In this document: positions 35,095-44,245 of the stretch, in pieces | Numbering within the stretch: the stretch's first letter is position 1 | Layout: every line of letters begins with the position of its first letter | Assembly (NCBI RefSeq): GCF_032714475.1 | Contig: NZ_JAWDKD010000019.1 | Span: 1-64,000, forward strand | Reading direction: 5' to 3' | Length of the DNA stretch: 64,000 nt | Origin: Methanolapillus africanus | GTDB lineage: Archaea; Halobacteriota; Methanosarcinia; Methanosarcinales; Methanosarcinaceae | Notes under the pieces: generated by a model | What the model saw: only the letters and a program-made list of their open reading frames with translations | Told to the model about the DNA's origin: nothing | The model's database searches: none | Made by a program: the position numbers and the translations under genes

Positions 35095-37070
35095 GTTACC
35101 CGAAACGAATGACCAAGTGCATTTTAGCCGGTCACAAAAAATATCTTCAGCCAACGATTGATGTTTTACACGATCTTGACGTGCTCCACGTTGAAGATTT
35201 CGTTGAAGGCGACGACTCTGATTTTACAATCGGCGTTCCGGTTGAGTACGGAGAAGAAGTCTCCCGAAAACTCGTGAAAGTCCGCTCCATTTCCAATGTT
35301 TTAAACGTCAAGCCAAATGCCGACACCGTTCCGATGAAAACGTCGGTCGTGGAAAGCGAACTTGACCAAAAACTGGATCAAATCGATGCGGAAATCAACG
35401 AAAACACTGAAAAAATGTCCAAACTCGACACCCGAGTGAAAGAAATCGAATCCGCAGAAAAGGAACTTTTACCGTTTTTGGGACTCGACATGGATCTGCA
35501 AAATTACCGCGGATACAACAATCTGGCTGTTTTCTCAGGCACCGTTTCCTCGCTGAACGAGTCCAAACTTTTGGAAATCACCGACGCTTACGAGCTCCAC
35601 AACGAGCCCGGTTCCAAGTTCTTTGTTTTATTTGTCTCCAAAACGCACGAAAAAGAAGTGGCAGCACTTCTGGCCGACATGGGGTACAGAGAAACCAAAG
35701 CGCCGGACAAAACCGGTAAGCCGTCCGCTTTATTCCAAGAGCTCGACGCCGAAAAATCAAGCATACACGCACAACTTGAAGCTTTATCTGCAACAGTTTC
35801 AGAACTCAATCAAAAATACGGTAACTTCATCCTTGCCAGCGATGAATTCCTGAGCATTTTGAGCGAGAAATCAGAACTGCCTTTAAGAATTGCCACGTCT
35901 GATCACGCTTTTGTATTGGAAGGCTATGTCCCGACCGACGACTTTGACCTGTTCGTCAAAGAAGTCGCGGCAAAAACCGATAACGGCGTTTACATCACCA
36001 CCGAAGAACTCCACTTGCATGACGAAAAAGAGATTGCAAAGATTCCGGTCGCGTATGAAAACAAGAAAATGGCCAAACCCATGGAAACGGTCACCGACCT
36101 TTATTCCAGGCCGAAATACACCGAAATCGATCCTTCGTCAATCTTGGCCATCTCGTTCCCGCTCATCTACGGTATGATTCTCGGGGACATCGGATACGCC
36201 CTTATTTTGATGACGGTTGCGTTCCTGATACTTAAATTCATGAAATCAGACAGTATCAAACCATTGATGTACGTACTTATTTATTGTCAAATCTCAGCGT
36301 TAATTTTCGGCATTATCTATGGCGAGTTCATGGGATTCCCGCTTGCGGGATATGAATCGCATGGCGTGTACACGCCGGGCCTGATTCCGGGATGGGAAAC
36401 TTACATTTCCAATTTCGCGTTGGTTCCGGGCGAACCCTTCATGTTCCCGATTCACAGAACACACATGATTATGACGATGTTGATCGCAACAGCCACTTTC
36501 GGATTTTTACATTTGAACTTCGGTTTCATCGTCGGATTCTTCGATGTTAAAAGTCAGCACGGCACCAAACACGCCGTCTACGAAAAAATCAGCTGGATTG
36601 TTATTGAGATTGGCGTCATCGCCGCAGCCGCAGCATATCTTTTGTTAAATTCATATCTGCTGGTTGGCGTTTTTGCGATTGTCACAGTTATCGGCGTGTA
36701 TATGCTCTTCAAAGGAGAAGGCATCAAAGGACCGATCGAACTTCCGGGTCTTCTCGGAAACATCATGTCCTACACTCGTATTATTGCGGTGGGTCTTTCT
36801 TCCATCTACATTGCATCGACTGTGAATAATATCGCTTTCGGCGGGCTTATTTGGTCCCCGACTGAAGGTTTCAGCCTTTTGGTTATTGTATCTTTACTGA
36901 TCTTTATCCTTGGGCACTCTTTAAACTGCGTTTTGAGTATTATCGCCCCCGGCTTACACGCACTCAGATTGCAGTATGTCGAATTATTCGGCAAATTCTA
37001 CTCGGGCGGCGGAAAAATTTACAAACCTTTTGGACACATTAAGAAATATACGACTACTACGGAGGAATAA
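35091..37070 (+). CDS. ahaI: A1Ao-ATP synthase subunit I (a-subunit)
   Basis: The membrane stator subunit that forms the ion half-channels against the c-ring. Of 659 residues, the first 340 or so are a cytoplasmic domain with coiled coils (DQKLDQIDAEINENTEKMSK). The rest has seven to eight membrane helices, including ISFPLIYGMILGDIGYALI and the conserved GLLGNIMSYTRIIAVGLSS, which carries the essential Arg in TRI. It ends HALRLQYVELFGKFYSGGGK, typical of the family. Confidence 0.96.
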   Translation: MSYPKRMTKCILAGHKKYLQPTIDVLHDLDVLHVEDFVEGDDSDFTIGVPVEYGEEVSRKLVKVRSISNVLNVKPNADTVPMKTSVVESELDQKLDQIDAEINENTEKMSKLDTRVKEIESAEKELLPFLGLDMDLQNYRGYNNLAVFSGTVSSLNESKLLEITDAYELHNEPGSKFFVLFVSKTHEKEVAALLADMGYRETKAPDKTGKPSALFQELDAEKSSIHAQLEALSATVSELNQKYGNFILASDEFLSILSEKSELPLRIATSDHAFVLEGYVPTDDFDLFVKEVAAKTDNGVYITTEELHLHDEKEIAKIPVAYENKKMAKPMETVTDLYSRPKYTEIDPSSILAISFPLIYGMILGDIGYALILMTVAFLILKFMKSDSIKPLMYVLIYCQISALIFGIIYGEFMGFPLAGYESHGVYTPGLIPGWETYISNFALVPGEPFMFPIHRTHMIMTMLIATATFGFLHLNFGFIVGFFDVKSQHGTKHAVYEKISWIVIEIGVIAAAAAYLLLNSYLLVGVFAIVTVIGVYMLFKGEGIKGPIELPGLLGNIMSYTRIIAVGLSSIYIASTVNNIAFGGLIWSPTEGFSLLVIVSLLIFILGHSLNCVLSIIAPGLHALRLQYVELFGKFYSGGGKIYKPFGHIKKYTTTTEE

Positions 37071-37074
37071 TTTT

Positions 37075-37287
37075 ATGGAACTTACAACAGAATCTGTTCA
37101 AGCATTAGCACAAGCAATCGCAATCGTCGGCACCGGTCTCGCAACAGCCTGGGGCGAAAAAGTCATCGGTACCGCTGCAATCGGCGCCATGGTCGAAAAC
37201 GAAAGCCTTTTCGGTAAAGCACTCGTTTTGACCGTTCTTCCTGAAACAATCGTCATCTTCGGACTTGTCGTTGCAATTTTGATCTAA
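37075..37287 (+). CDS. ahaK: A1Ao-ATP synthase subunit K (c-ring proteolipid)
   Basis: The rotor-ring subunit. The 70-residue, two-helix hairpin has a glycine-rich first helix (AQAIAIVGTGLATAWGE) and the ion-carrying Glu in the second helix (LTVLPETIVIFGLVVAI), as in Methanosarcina. Only one hairpin is present, so the ring is of the simple type. The polar residues around the Glu do not by themselves settle whether Na+ or H+ is carried. The ATG at 37075 lies 4 bp after ahaI, behind GGAGGAATAATTTT. A hairpin follows directly. Confidence 0.96.
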   Translation: MELTTESVQALAQAIAIVGTGLATAWGEKVIGTAAIGAMVENESLFGKALVLTVLPETIVIFGLVVAILI

Positions 37288-37297
37288 AATCGAAAAC

Positions 37298-37330
37298 TTA
37301 AGGGCGGAATCATCCGCTCTTAATTTTTTA
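37298..37330 (+). terminator. Intra-operon hairpin after the c-subunit gene
   Basis: TTAAGGGCGGA (37298-37308) pairs with TCCGCTCTTAA (37313-37323), 11 pairs including one G-U, loop ATCA, followed by TTTTTT. It looks like a partial terminator or an RNA-stabilising end. It would make more ahaHIK than downstream transcript, matching the many copies of K per complex. Confidence 0.7.
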
Positions 37331-37341
37331 AAGGTGTTAGC

Positions 37342-37893
37342 ATGGGACTGGAAATCGTATTAAATGATATTACTGAGGGCGCCAAAGCAGATGTCCGACG
37401 GATTGGCGAGGAAGCGGATGCCGCGTCTCTCCAAATCATCGGAGAAGCCCGTCAGGCTTCCAAAGAAGCACTGGGGTCCCGTCTTTTAGAGGTTGAAGAG
37501 AAACTCGAACAACAGCGCCAACAGGTATTATCAAGCGCCAATTTAGAGGTGAAACGCATTGTTTTAAACAAGCGCAAAGCTCTTTTGGATCAAGTTTATG
37601 ATCAAGCCCTTGACAAGATCGAAAATTTGCCTGCAAGCGAGAACGAAAAATATCTCAAAACGCTGATTAAAAACCATGAGAAAGGCGGTCACAAGATTTA
37701 TTCAAATGAAAAATCTGCGGAACTCGTCCAAAAGAATTCCAAATTGGAATACGGCGGAAACATCGACTGTGTCGGCGGCATTGTTATTGAAAACAAAGAC
37801 GGCACCGTTCGCTTGGATTTTACATATGACTTAATTCTCAAAACAGTTTATGACCGTTCCTTGAAATCGATCTCCGACATTCTCAACGGGTGA
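37342..37893 (+). CDS. ahaE: A1Ao-ATP synthase subunit E
   Basis: Peripheral-stalk subunit, 183 residues. The N-terminal half is a long helix that pairs with H (IGEEADAASLQIIGEARQAS, LEEKLEQQRQQVLSSANLEV). The C-terminal globular domain contains CVGGIVIENKDGTVRLDFTYD, the clearest E-subunit motif, which binds the top of the catalytic head. The ribosome binding site is AAGGTG. Its stop lies within the ribosome binding site of ahaC. Confidence 0.94.
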   Translation: MGLEIVLNDITEGAKADVRRIGEEADAASLQIIGEARQASKEALGSRLLEVEEKLEQQRQQVLSSANLEVKRIVLNKRKALLDQVYDQALDKIENLPASENEKYLKTLIKNHEKGGHKIYSNEKSAELVQKNSKLEYGGNIDCVGGIVIENKDGTVRLDFTYDLILKTVYDRSLKSISDILNG

Positions 37894-37898
37894 TTTCG

Positions 37899-39062
37899 AT
37901 GGGTCAGAGTTCGCAAAAGATTCAGGAGTGGGCCGGAAAAGTCCAGAAAAAACTTCCGGACAGTATGGCCAAATACATTCCAACGCGTCTTCCGTCCATT
38001 GGAAAAGGCTCGTCCAATTATCCGTACGCGGTGACGCGTATCCGTGCCATGCGTGTCAAACTCATGCCGCGCGATATGTATCCGAGACTCCTCAACATGA
38101 GTCTGGATGAAATCACCCGGAAAATCGGAGAATCCGAGTACAAGCAAGATATCGATGACCTCTCAAGAGAGTATAAAGGCGTCAATCTGATCGAACACGC
38201 CCTGAACAGAAACATGGCTGTTTCATTTCAAAAAATCTTAAGAATCACAGAAGGCGAACCGCACGAGCTTGTTCAAGAATATCTTCGGGTTTTCGACATC
38301 GACGATATTAAAACCATTCTCCGCGGAAAGAAACACAACATTGCCGACGAACAAATCTTAGAATCCCTGGTGACAGGCGGTATGCTGAGATACACGTTGT
38401 TGTCCAACCTTGTGTCCAAATCCATGGATGAAATCTTGGCAGCCTTTAGCGATTCGATTTACGCGCCGATTTTAAGCAAATACAACGGCGATAACCTTCA
38501 GGAAATCGAAAACGAATTGGACAAATTCTACTACGAAAACCTCTTTGAGGCGATCGGTTACCCCGGATCGGCAGACCGGAAGCAGTTTGACCAGTTTGTT
38601 CGGCGAGAAATTGATATTCAAAACTTAATGCTGCTTCTCCGTGTCAAAAAATACGACATCGGAGCATCGGGCGACGCATCAAGCAATGTCTGTTTGATTG
38701 AGGATGTCTCCTCTTTGTTGATTCCTCACGGACTTGACTTAGATGCCGAAAAATTAGAAAAATTGTGTTATGACGACTTTATTGAGGCTCTTCGAAAATC
38801 ACCGTATTGGGACGCGATCGGACCGGCTCTTGACAACAAGGCCATTCAATCTGTTTCCTTAACGGATGTCGAAACCAAACTTTTGCGGTACAACCTGACA
38901 AAAGTGACCTCGTATTCGCGTCGGAACATCATCTCCATTATTCCGATTTTAGAATACATTATTTACAAATCCAACGAGGTTCGCAATTTGAGAATCATCG
39001 TTCGCGGAAAGTCGGTCGGTATGGATAATGATTTAATTAAGGACCAGTTGGTGATTCTCTGA
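37899..39062 (+). CDS. ahaC: A1Ao-ATP synthase subunit C
   Basis: The central adaptor that couples the rotor shaft to the membrane ring. The 387-residue, all-helical protein has the family signatures YPYAVTRIRAMRVKLMPRDMY, LNRNMAVSFQKI and YIIYKSNEVRNLRIIVRGKS near the C-terminus. The start is the ATG at 37899 (MGQSSQKIQEW), six bases after GGTGAT; a GTG upstream is inside that ribosome binding site. The stop shares one base with the ahaF start. Confidence 0.94.
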   Translation: MGQSSQKIQEWAGKVQKKLPDSMAKYIPTRLPSIGKGSSNYPYAVTRIRAMRVKLMPRDMYPRLLNMSLDEITRKIGESEYKQDIDDLSREYKGVNLIEHALNRNMAVSFQKILRITEGEPHELVQEYLRVFDIDDIKTILRGKKHNIADEQILESLVTGGMLRYTLLSNLVSKSMDEILAAFSDSIYAPILSKYNGDNLQEIENELDKFYYENLFEAIGYPGSADRKQFDQFVRREIDIQNLMLLLRVKKYDIGASGDASSNVCLIEDVSSLLIPHGLDLDAEKLEKLCYDDFIEALRKSPYWDAIGPALDNKAIQSVSLTDVETKLLRYNLTKVTSYSRRNIISIIPILEYIIYKSNEVRNLRIIVRGKSVGMDNDLIKDQLVIL

Positions 39063-39364
39063 TGGAAATATCGGTTGTTGGAAACAGTGATTTCGTGACG
39101 GGATTTCGGCTTGCCGGTATCCGGAAAATCTATGATACCGAAAATGTCACCATCGACGTCGCCGTCAGAACTGTCCTTGAAGACAAGGATGTCGGCATCT
39201 TGGTGATGCACAATGATGATATTTTAAAACTGCCGGACTCTTTAAAAGCCATGTTGAATGATTCCGTTCAGCCCACTGTTGTTGCTTTGGGCGGTTCCGG
39301 CGCAGGTTCGACAAATTTAAGGGATAAAATCAAACAGGCGGTAGGTGTTGATCTGTGGAAGTAA
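39062..39364 (+). CDS. ahaF: A1Ao-ATP synthase subunit F
   Basis: Central-stalk subunit, 100 residues, Rossmann-like fold. It begins MEISVVGNSDFVTGFRLAGI, the standard start, followed by DVGILVMHNDDILKLP and PTVVALGGSGA. It overlaps ahaC by one base and ahaA by ten, as expected in a tightly packed operon. Confidence 0.95.
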   Translation: MEISVVGNSDFVTGFRLAGIRKIYDTENVTIDVAVRTVLEDKDVGILVMHNDDILKLPDSLKAMLNDSVQPTVVALGGSGAGSTNLRDKIKQAVGVDLWK

Positions 39365-41097
39365 AAGGTAAAATTTATCGAGTGGCGGGTCCCGTGGTTA
39401 CCGTTGTCGACTTAAACACGAAAATGTATGACGTGGTTAAAGTCGGTCATGAAGGTCTCATGGGCGAAGTCATTAAAATCGTTGGAAACAAGTCCATCGT
39501 TCAGGTTTATGAGGACACGTCCGGTGTGAAGCCGGGCGAGCCTGTGGAAAACACGGGTCTCCCCCTCTCGGTTGAACTTGGACCGGGATTGCTCGAAAGT
39601 ATCTATGATGGTATTCAAAGACCGCTCAGCGTTCTCAAAGAAGAAATGGGAAATTTCATTCACAGAGGCGTTTCTGCAGACGGTTTAAGCCATGACAGAA
39701 TCTGGGAATTTAAAGCCACCGTCAAAAAAGGCGACATTGTGAAGCCGGGCGACATTATCGGTACCGTTCAGGAAACCGCCAATATCGAACACCGCGTCAT
39801 GATTCCGTCCAACACGGCCGGCGGCGAAATCGCTGAAATCAAAAGCGGCAACTTTACCGTCGTTGATGTGATCGGTAAGTTGAAAGACGGCACGGAACTC
39901 AAAATGGCCCACAAGTGGCCGGTCAGAATGCCCAGACCCGTCCAGAAAAAGATGGCTCCGAAAACACCCTTGATTACCGGACAGCGTGTTCTTGACGCTT
40001 TGTTCCCGGTCGCCAAAGGCGGTACAGCAGCCATTCCGGGTCCGTTCGGTTCCGGAAAGACCGTTACCCAGCAGCAGCTTGCAAAATGGAGTGACGCGAA
40101 CATTGTGGTTTACATCGGTTGCGGTGAACGCGGCAACGAAATGGCGGAAGTTTTGAACGAGTTCCCGGAACTCGAAGACCCGCAAACCGGACGCCCGCTC
40201 ATGGAACGTACGGTTTTGATTGCCAACACGTCCAACATGCCGGTGGCCGCTCGTGAAGCTTCCGTTTACACGGGCATCACGATTGCCGAATACTTCCGTG
40301 ACATGGGATACGACGTTTCCTTGATGGCCGACTCCACCTCAAGATGGGCCGAAGCCATGAGAGAAATTTCCTCTCGTCTCGAAGAAATGCCCGGTGAAGA
40401 AGGTTACCCGGCTTACTTGTCCGCCCGTCTCGCCGAATTCTACGAGCGCGCCGGCGTTGCCGAGTCGCTTTGTAACAAAGTCGGATCTATTACCGTTATT
40501 GGTGCCGTTTCTCCGGCCGGCGGCGACTTCTCCGAACCGGTCACTCAAAACACGCTCCGTATTGTGAAAGTGTTCTGGGCTCTGGACTCCAAGCTGTCTC
40601 AGAAGAGACACTTCCCGGCCATTAACTGGCTCAACAGTTACTCTCTTTACATGGACACGTTAAACCCGTGGTACACGGAAAACGTGGCGCCTGACTGGAA
40701 CGACCTCCGCGACAAAGCGATGGGTATTCTCCAAGTCGAATCCGAACTTTTGGAAATCGTTCAGTTGGTCGGATCGGACGCGCTTCCGGAATCCCAACAG
40801 GTGACTCTTGAAACCGCCCGTATGGTTCGTGAAATCTTCCTTCAGCAGAACTCGTTCCACCCGGTCGACACGTACTGTTCCTTTGATCACCAGTACAAGC
40901 TCCTCAAGAGCATTATGTACTACGGCGACACGGCTCAGAAACACTTGGCCGACGGCGCGATGGTGAAGGATCTCATCAACATGGAATCCAAATCCGAACT
41001 TGCGAAAGTCAAGTACGAAGAGAACTTTGACGAATTGCTGACTCAAGTGATGAGCAAGATGGAAACCGAATTCGCAAACATTGGCGGAGGTTATTAA
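39355..41097 (+). CDS. ahaA: A1Ao-ATP synthase catalytic subunit A
   Basis: Catalytic subunit, 580 residues. The P-loop is GPFGSGKTVTQQQ at about residue 228 (the GPFGSGKT form is diagnostic of archaeal A subunits). VYIGCGERGNEMAEVLNEFP and LMADSTSRWAEAMREISSRLEEMPGEEGYPAYL follow, and the typical non-homologous region lies near residues 115-200. GTG at 39355 is the start, overlapping the end of ahaF; it gives MEVKGKIYRVAGPVVTVV, the usual N-terminus. No intein is present. Confidence 0.97.
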   Translation: MEVKGKIYRVAGPVVTVVDLNTKMYDVVKVGHEGLMGEVIKIVGNKSIVQVYEDTSGVKPGEPVENTGLPLSVELGPGLLESIYDGIQRPLSVLKEEMGNFIHRGVSADGLSHDRIWEFKATVKKGDIVKPGDIIGTVQETANIEHRVMIPSNTAGGEIAEIKSGNFTVVDVIGKLKDGTELKMAHKWPVRMPRPVQKKMAPKTPLITGQRVLDALFPVAKGGTAAIPGPFGSGKTVTQQQLAKWSDANIVVYIGCGERGNEMAEVLNEFPELEDPQTGRPLMERTVLIANTSNMPVAAREASVYTGITIAEYFRDMGYDVSLMADSTSRWAEAMREISSRLEEMPGEEGYPAYLSARLAEFYERAGVAESLCNKVGSITVIGAVSPAGGDFSEPVTQNTLRIVKVFWALDSKLSQKRHFPAINWLNSYSLYMDTLNPWYTENVAPDWNDLRDKAMGILQVESELLEIVQLVGSDALPESQQVTLETARMVREIFLQQNSFHPVDTYCSFDHQYKLLKSIMYYGDTAQKHLADGAMVKDLINMESKSELAKVKYEENFDELLTQVMSKMETEFANIGGGY

Positions 41098-41098
41098 A

Positions 41099-42469
41099 AT
41101 GGTCAAAGAATACAAGACAATCACGCAAGTGGCAGGCCCCTTGATTTTCGTTGAGAAAACAGAGCCGGTCGGCTACGGTGAATTCGTGAACATCAAATTG
41201 GCTGACGGTTCCGTCAAAAGAGGAGAAGTTTTGGATACCTCCGAAGATACTGTGGTCGTTCAGGTTTATGAAGGAACGGGCGGTCTGAACAGCGAATGCA
41301 GTGTGATTTTCAGCGGCGAAACGTTGAAACTCGCGGCATCGATCGACTTGCTCGGCCGTATTTTATCCGGTTCCGGACAGCCCAGAGACGGCGGTCCGCA
41401 AATCATTCCGGAAAAAATGATGGACATTCACGGCGCTGCGATGAACCCGTATTCTCGCGCACAGCCGAGTGAATTCATTCAAACCGGTATCTCCACCATC
41501 GACGGTACAAACACCCTCGTTCGCGGTCAGAAACTTCCGATTTTCTCGGCTTCCGGTCTTCCGCACATGGACATTGCGCTCCAGATTGCGAGACAGGCCA
41601 AAGTGCCGGGTTCTGAAGAGAAGTTCGCCGTGGTGTTCGCTGCGATGGGTATCACCAACGAAGAAGCCCAGTTCGCCATGCAGGACTTTGAAAAGACCGG
41701 CGCTCTTGAGCGCGCTGTCGTTTTCTTGAACCTTGCGGACGACCCGGCCGTCGAGCGTTTGATCACCCCGAAAATGGCGCTCACCGCTGCTGAATACTTG
41801 GCTTATGAACACAACATGCACGTTCTCGTTATCTTGACGGACGTCACAAACTATTGTGAAGCGCTCCGCCAGATGGGTGCGGCCCGTGAAGAAGTTCCGG
41901 CCCGCCGTGGTTACCCCGGTTACATGTACACTGACCTGGCCGGTATCTACGAACGCGCCGGCGTTATCAAAGGAAACAAAGGATCCGTTACTCAGATTCC
42001 GATCCTGACGATGCCGGGCGACGACATTACCCACCCGATTCCTGACTTGTCCGGTTACATCACCGAAGGCCAGATCGTGGTTTCCAGAGAACTGCACAGA
42101 AAGGGTATCTATCCGCCCATTAACGTTCTTCCGTCCTTGTCCCGTTTGATGAACCTCGGTATCGGAAACGGCAAGACCAGAGAAGACCACAAGGCGGTTT
42201 CTGACCAGCTTTATGCCGGTTACGCCGAAGGCCGTGACCTCCGTGGTCTCGTGGCCATCGTCGGAAAAGAAGCTCTCTCTGAACGCGACAAAAAGATTTT
42301 GGAATTCGCCGACCTTTTCGAGGACAAATTTGTCCGCCAAGGCCGTGTTGAAAACAGAACCATCGAAGACACGCTCCAGGTCGGCTGGGATATCTTGGGT
42401 AGCCTTCCGACTCAGTATTTGCACAGAATTGACAACAAATACATTGACAAATATTATCCGAAAAAATAA
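41099..42469 (+). CDS. ahaB: A1Ao-ATP synthase regulatory subunit B
   Basis: The non-catalytic partner of subunit A in the A3B3 head, 456 residues. The features are GRILSGSGQPRDGGPQIIPE, IQTGISTIDGTNTLVRGQKLPIFSASGLPH (degenerate P-loop region), YMYTDLAGIYERAGVIKG and ITEGQIVVSRELHRKGIYPPINVLPSLSRLM. I chose ATG 41099 behind GGAGGTTATTAAA; an upstream in-frame TTG would run into ahaA. Confidence 0.97.
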   Translation: MVKEYKTITQVAGPLIFVEKTEPVGYGEFVNIKLADGSVKRGEVLDTSEDTVVVQVYEGTGGLNSECSVIFSGETLKLAASIDLLGRILSGSGQPRDGGPQIIPEKMMDIHGAAMNPYSRAQPSEFIQTGISTIDGTNTLVRGQKLPIFSASGLPHMDIALQIARQAKVPGSEEKFAVVFAAMGITNEEAQFAMQDFEKTGALERAVVFLNLADDPAVERLITPKMALTAAEYLAYEHNMHVLVILTDVTNYCEALRQMGAAREEVPARRGYPGYMYTDLAGIYERAGVIKGNKGSVTQIPILTMPGDDITHPIPDLSGYITEGQIVVSRELHRKGIYPPINVLPSLSRLMNLGIGNGKTREDHKAVSDQLYAGYAEGRDLRGLVAIVGKEALSERDKKILEFADLFEDKFVRQGRVENRTIEDTLQVGWDILGSLPTQYLHRIDNKYIDKYYPKK

Positions 42470-42484
42470 TTTGGGTGATGTTCA

Positions 42485-43126
42485 ATGGCAGTCCAAGATG
42501 TAAAGCCGACGCGTTCTGAACTTCAGGACGTTCAGAAGAAAATCAAGCTTTCCCAAAACGGGTACAAGTTGCTCAAAATGAAACGGGACGGTTTGATTCT
42601 TGAATTCTTCAAGATTCTGAATCAAGCGCGAGGCGTCCGGGAAGAGTTAGACGCCGCTTACGAATTCGCCGTTCAAAAATCGAACTTAGCGAGCGCCGTA
42701 GACGGTTCCTTCACGCTCAAATCCGCGTCTTTCGCCGTCGATGCTGTCCCGACCATTGAACTCAAAAGCACAAACATCATGGGTGTTGTCGTTCCGAAAA
42801 TTCACGGCAGCGGTGTTAAAAAACCGCTCCATGAACGCGGCTACGGTCTGATCGGAACCGACACATACATTGATGAAGTGGCCGACGCCTACGAAGTTCT
42901 CGTGGAAAAGATTATCGTCGCCGCCGAACTTGAAACAACCATGAAAAGACTTCTCGAAGACATCGAAAAGACCAAGCGCCGTGTGAACGCGCTTGAATTT
43001 AAGGTGATTCCGGAATTCCAGGAACAGGTCAAGTTCATCCGTTTGCGCCTTGAGGAAATGGAACGCGAAAGCATGTCCAGTTTGAAAAAGATTAAACAAA
43101 AGAAAGCGGCTGAAGCCAAAAAGTAA
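42485..43126 (+). CDS. ahaD: A1Ao-ATP synthase subunit D
   Basis: Central shaft subunit, 213 residues, forming a long antiparallel coiled coil inside the head. It has VKPTRSELQDVQKKIKLSQNGYKLLKMKRDGLILEF at the N-terminus and RRVNALEFKVIPEFQEQVKFIRLRLEEMERES at the C-terminus, both diagnostic. The last 140 bases of this gene, with the terminator after it, are found again three times downstream as non-coding, mutated copies. No ahaG gene follows; in Methanosarcina a small ahaG ends the operon. Confidence 0.96.
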   Translation: MAVQDVKPTRSELQDVQKKIKLSQNGYKLLKMKRDGLILEFFKILNQARGVREELDAAYEFAVQKSNLASAVDGSFTLKSASFAVDAVPTIELKSTNIMGVVVPKIHGSGVKKPLHERGYGLIGTDTYIDEVADAYEVLVEKIIVAAELETTMKRLLEDIEKTKRRVNALEFKVIPEFQEQVKFIRLRLEEMERESMSSLKKIKQKKAAEAKK

Positions 43127-43165
43127 GGAATTCTTTTTGAATTCTTTATCTTTTTTTCTTTCTTT
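43127..43165 (+). terminator. Terminator of the ATP synthase operon
   Basis: GAATTC-TTTTT-GAATTC directly after the ahaD stop forms a short stem (GGAATTC with GAATTCTT), followed by long T-runs (TTTTTTTCTTTCTTTTTTTT). The same stem, with compensating or slightly changed bases, follows each of the three ahaD 3'-end copies (for example GGAATCC/GGATTC after 45013). Confidence 0.6.
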
Positions 43166-43337
43166 TTTTTCTTTTGTTTTTTGAGATTTTTATTTTATTC
43201 TATTTTTTTAAAAAACAGCCATAAAAATTGGATATTTCATTTTCCAATGTGCTTTAATTTTATATCCAATTGCAAGAGGATTATTTTTTATAACGTCCTT
43301 CTCATTTTATAATTGGAAATGTGGGTCATTAAAAGTA

Positions 43338-43440
43338 AAACCCACCTTCAGTTGTCAACAGTTCCATTGTTGACAACTGATGTTTAGAGGTGAGTGAATC
43401 TTCTTGTTGACAAGAATTCATTCTCTTCTTTGATTTCCTG
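43338..43440 (+). promoter_or_regulatory. Structured leader L1 (upstream of the glycine-zipper protein)
   Basis: One of five related leaders. A TATA-like TTTTATAATT (about 43306-43315) would start transcription just before it. CACCT (about 43343) pairs with AGGTG (43388-43392). Between them AGTTGTCAAC pairs with GTTGACAACT. The conserved GTTTAGAGGTGAG follows. Then GAGTGAAT can pair with ATTCATTC, a pairing that would compete for the GAG of the first stem. The coding start is about 45 bases further on. Confidence 0.6.
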
Positions 43441-43485
43441 ATACATAAATGTATTGAAAAACAAAAATGTTAAAGAGGAAATAAA

Positions 43486-44184
43486 ATGAAAAACAAATTA
43501 ATTAAATCAATATCTTTATTGTTAATGATATTGGTATTTGGTATGGTATTTATTCCGGCAATAAATGCACAAGCTGACAGTGAAAGAGAGGAAATTTTGA
43601 AAGAAGAATTTGAATATTTAATGGATAATTCAGAAACAATAATGGAAACTTCAAATGAAAAAGTTGTTCGTTTTACTTCAGAAGATGGAGTTACTGCATA
43701 CAGTGTTGCATGGAGGGATCCTAATAATCCGAATAGAGTATATTTTGCGACAGTAACAGATGAAGAAATGTTATCAAGTGGTATTTCCAATGAAATTGCT
43801 TCTGTAAATGGAATTTCCGCTTTAGCTTCTGGAAGCTTTGGCGATGGTAGTTATGCTGAAACATATGGAAATTCTGTAACAGGCGGAGTCCATGTTTATT
43901 TTTCGCCAGACGATGCTGAGTTGGCATTTGAGGGCAGTGCTTATATTTTGGGTGCGGCCGGAGCTGCAATTACTATGCTCGTTCCCGGCGTGGGACAGGT
44001 ACTTGGTCCTCTTGTTGCCATTCTTGGTGCATGTATCGGATTATACTATCTGGTTGCTAAAAATTCAGATGATAGTTTAGATATAAGCATCCCATATTTG
44101 GCTTTAACATATATGACTACAGGACTTCCTGGGGCAGGTGCTTTTATTACGATCGGACAGGTTAGATATTTCTTCAATGATTAA
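43486..44184 (+). CDS. Secreted protein with a C-terminal glycine-zipper hydrophobic segment
   Basis: A 232-residue protein with a signal peptide (NKLIKSISLLLMILVFGMVFIPAINAQA). An acidic mature region (REEILKEEFEYLMDN) is followed by a domain rich in Gly and Ser and a long Gly/Ala-rich hydrophobic segment (AYILGAAGAAITMLVPGVGQ, then VLGPLVAILGACIGLYYLV). That pattern resembles pore-forming or bacteriocin-like proteins. Similarity is by composition only, and I recognise no family. It carries leader L1 and is followed by a four-helix membrane protein and a 40-residue membrane peptide, an arrangement like a toxin with immunity proteins. Function unproven. Confidence 0.6.
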   Translation: MKNKLIKSISLLLMILVFGMVFIPAINAQADSEREEILKEEFEYLMDNSETIMETSNEKVVRFTSEDGVTAYSVAWRDPNNPNRVYFATVTDEEMLSSGISNEIASVNGISALASGSFGDGSYAETYGNSVTGGVHVYFSPDDAELAFEGSAYILGAAGAAITMLVPGVGQVLGPLVAILGACIGLYYLVAKNSDDSLDISIPYLALTYMTTGLPGAGAFITIGQVRYFFND

Positions 44185-44192
44185 TTGGTATT

Positions 44193-44232
44193 TCAGTTGA
44201 TTGACTGTTTTTCAGTCAATCATTTTAATTTT
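44193..44232 (+). terminator. Hairpin after the glycine-zipper gene
   Basis: GATTGACTG-TTTT-CAGTCAATC is a 9-bp perfect stem followed by ATTTTAATTTTT. It and the 30 bp before it, including the last codons of the gene, are duplicated almost exactly at 45182-45247. Confidence 0.7.
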
Positions 44233-44245
44233 TGGAAGTGTTATT

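Noticed and set aside
41363..42424. 353-residue minus-strand frame opposite ahaB
   Set aside because: Antisense shadow of a highly conserved gene.
43127..43485. An ahaG gene after ahaD
   Set aside because: No frame of suitable size follows ahaD; the stretch is terminator, AT-rich spacer and leader L1.
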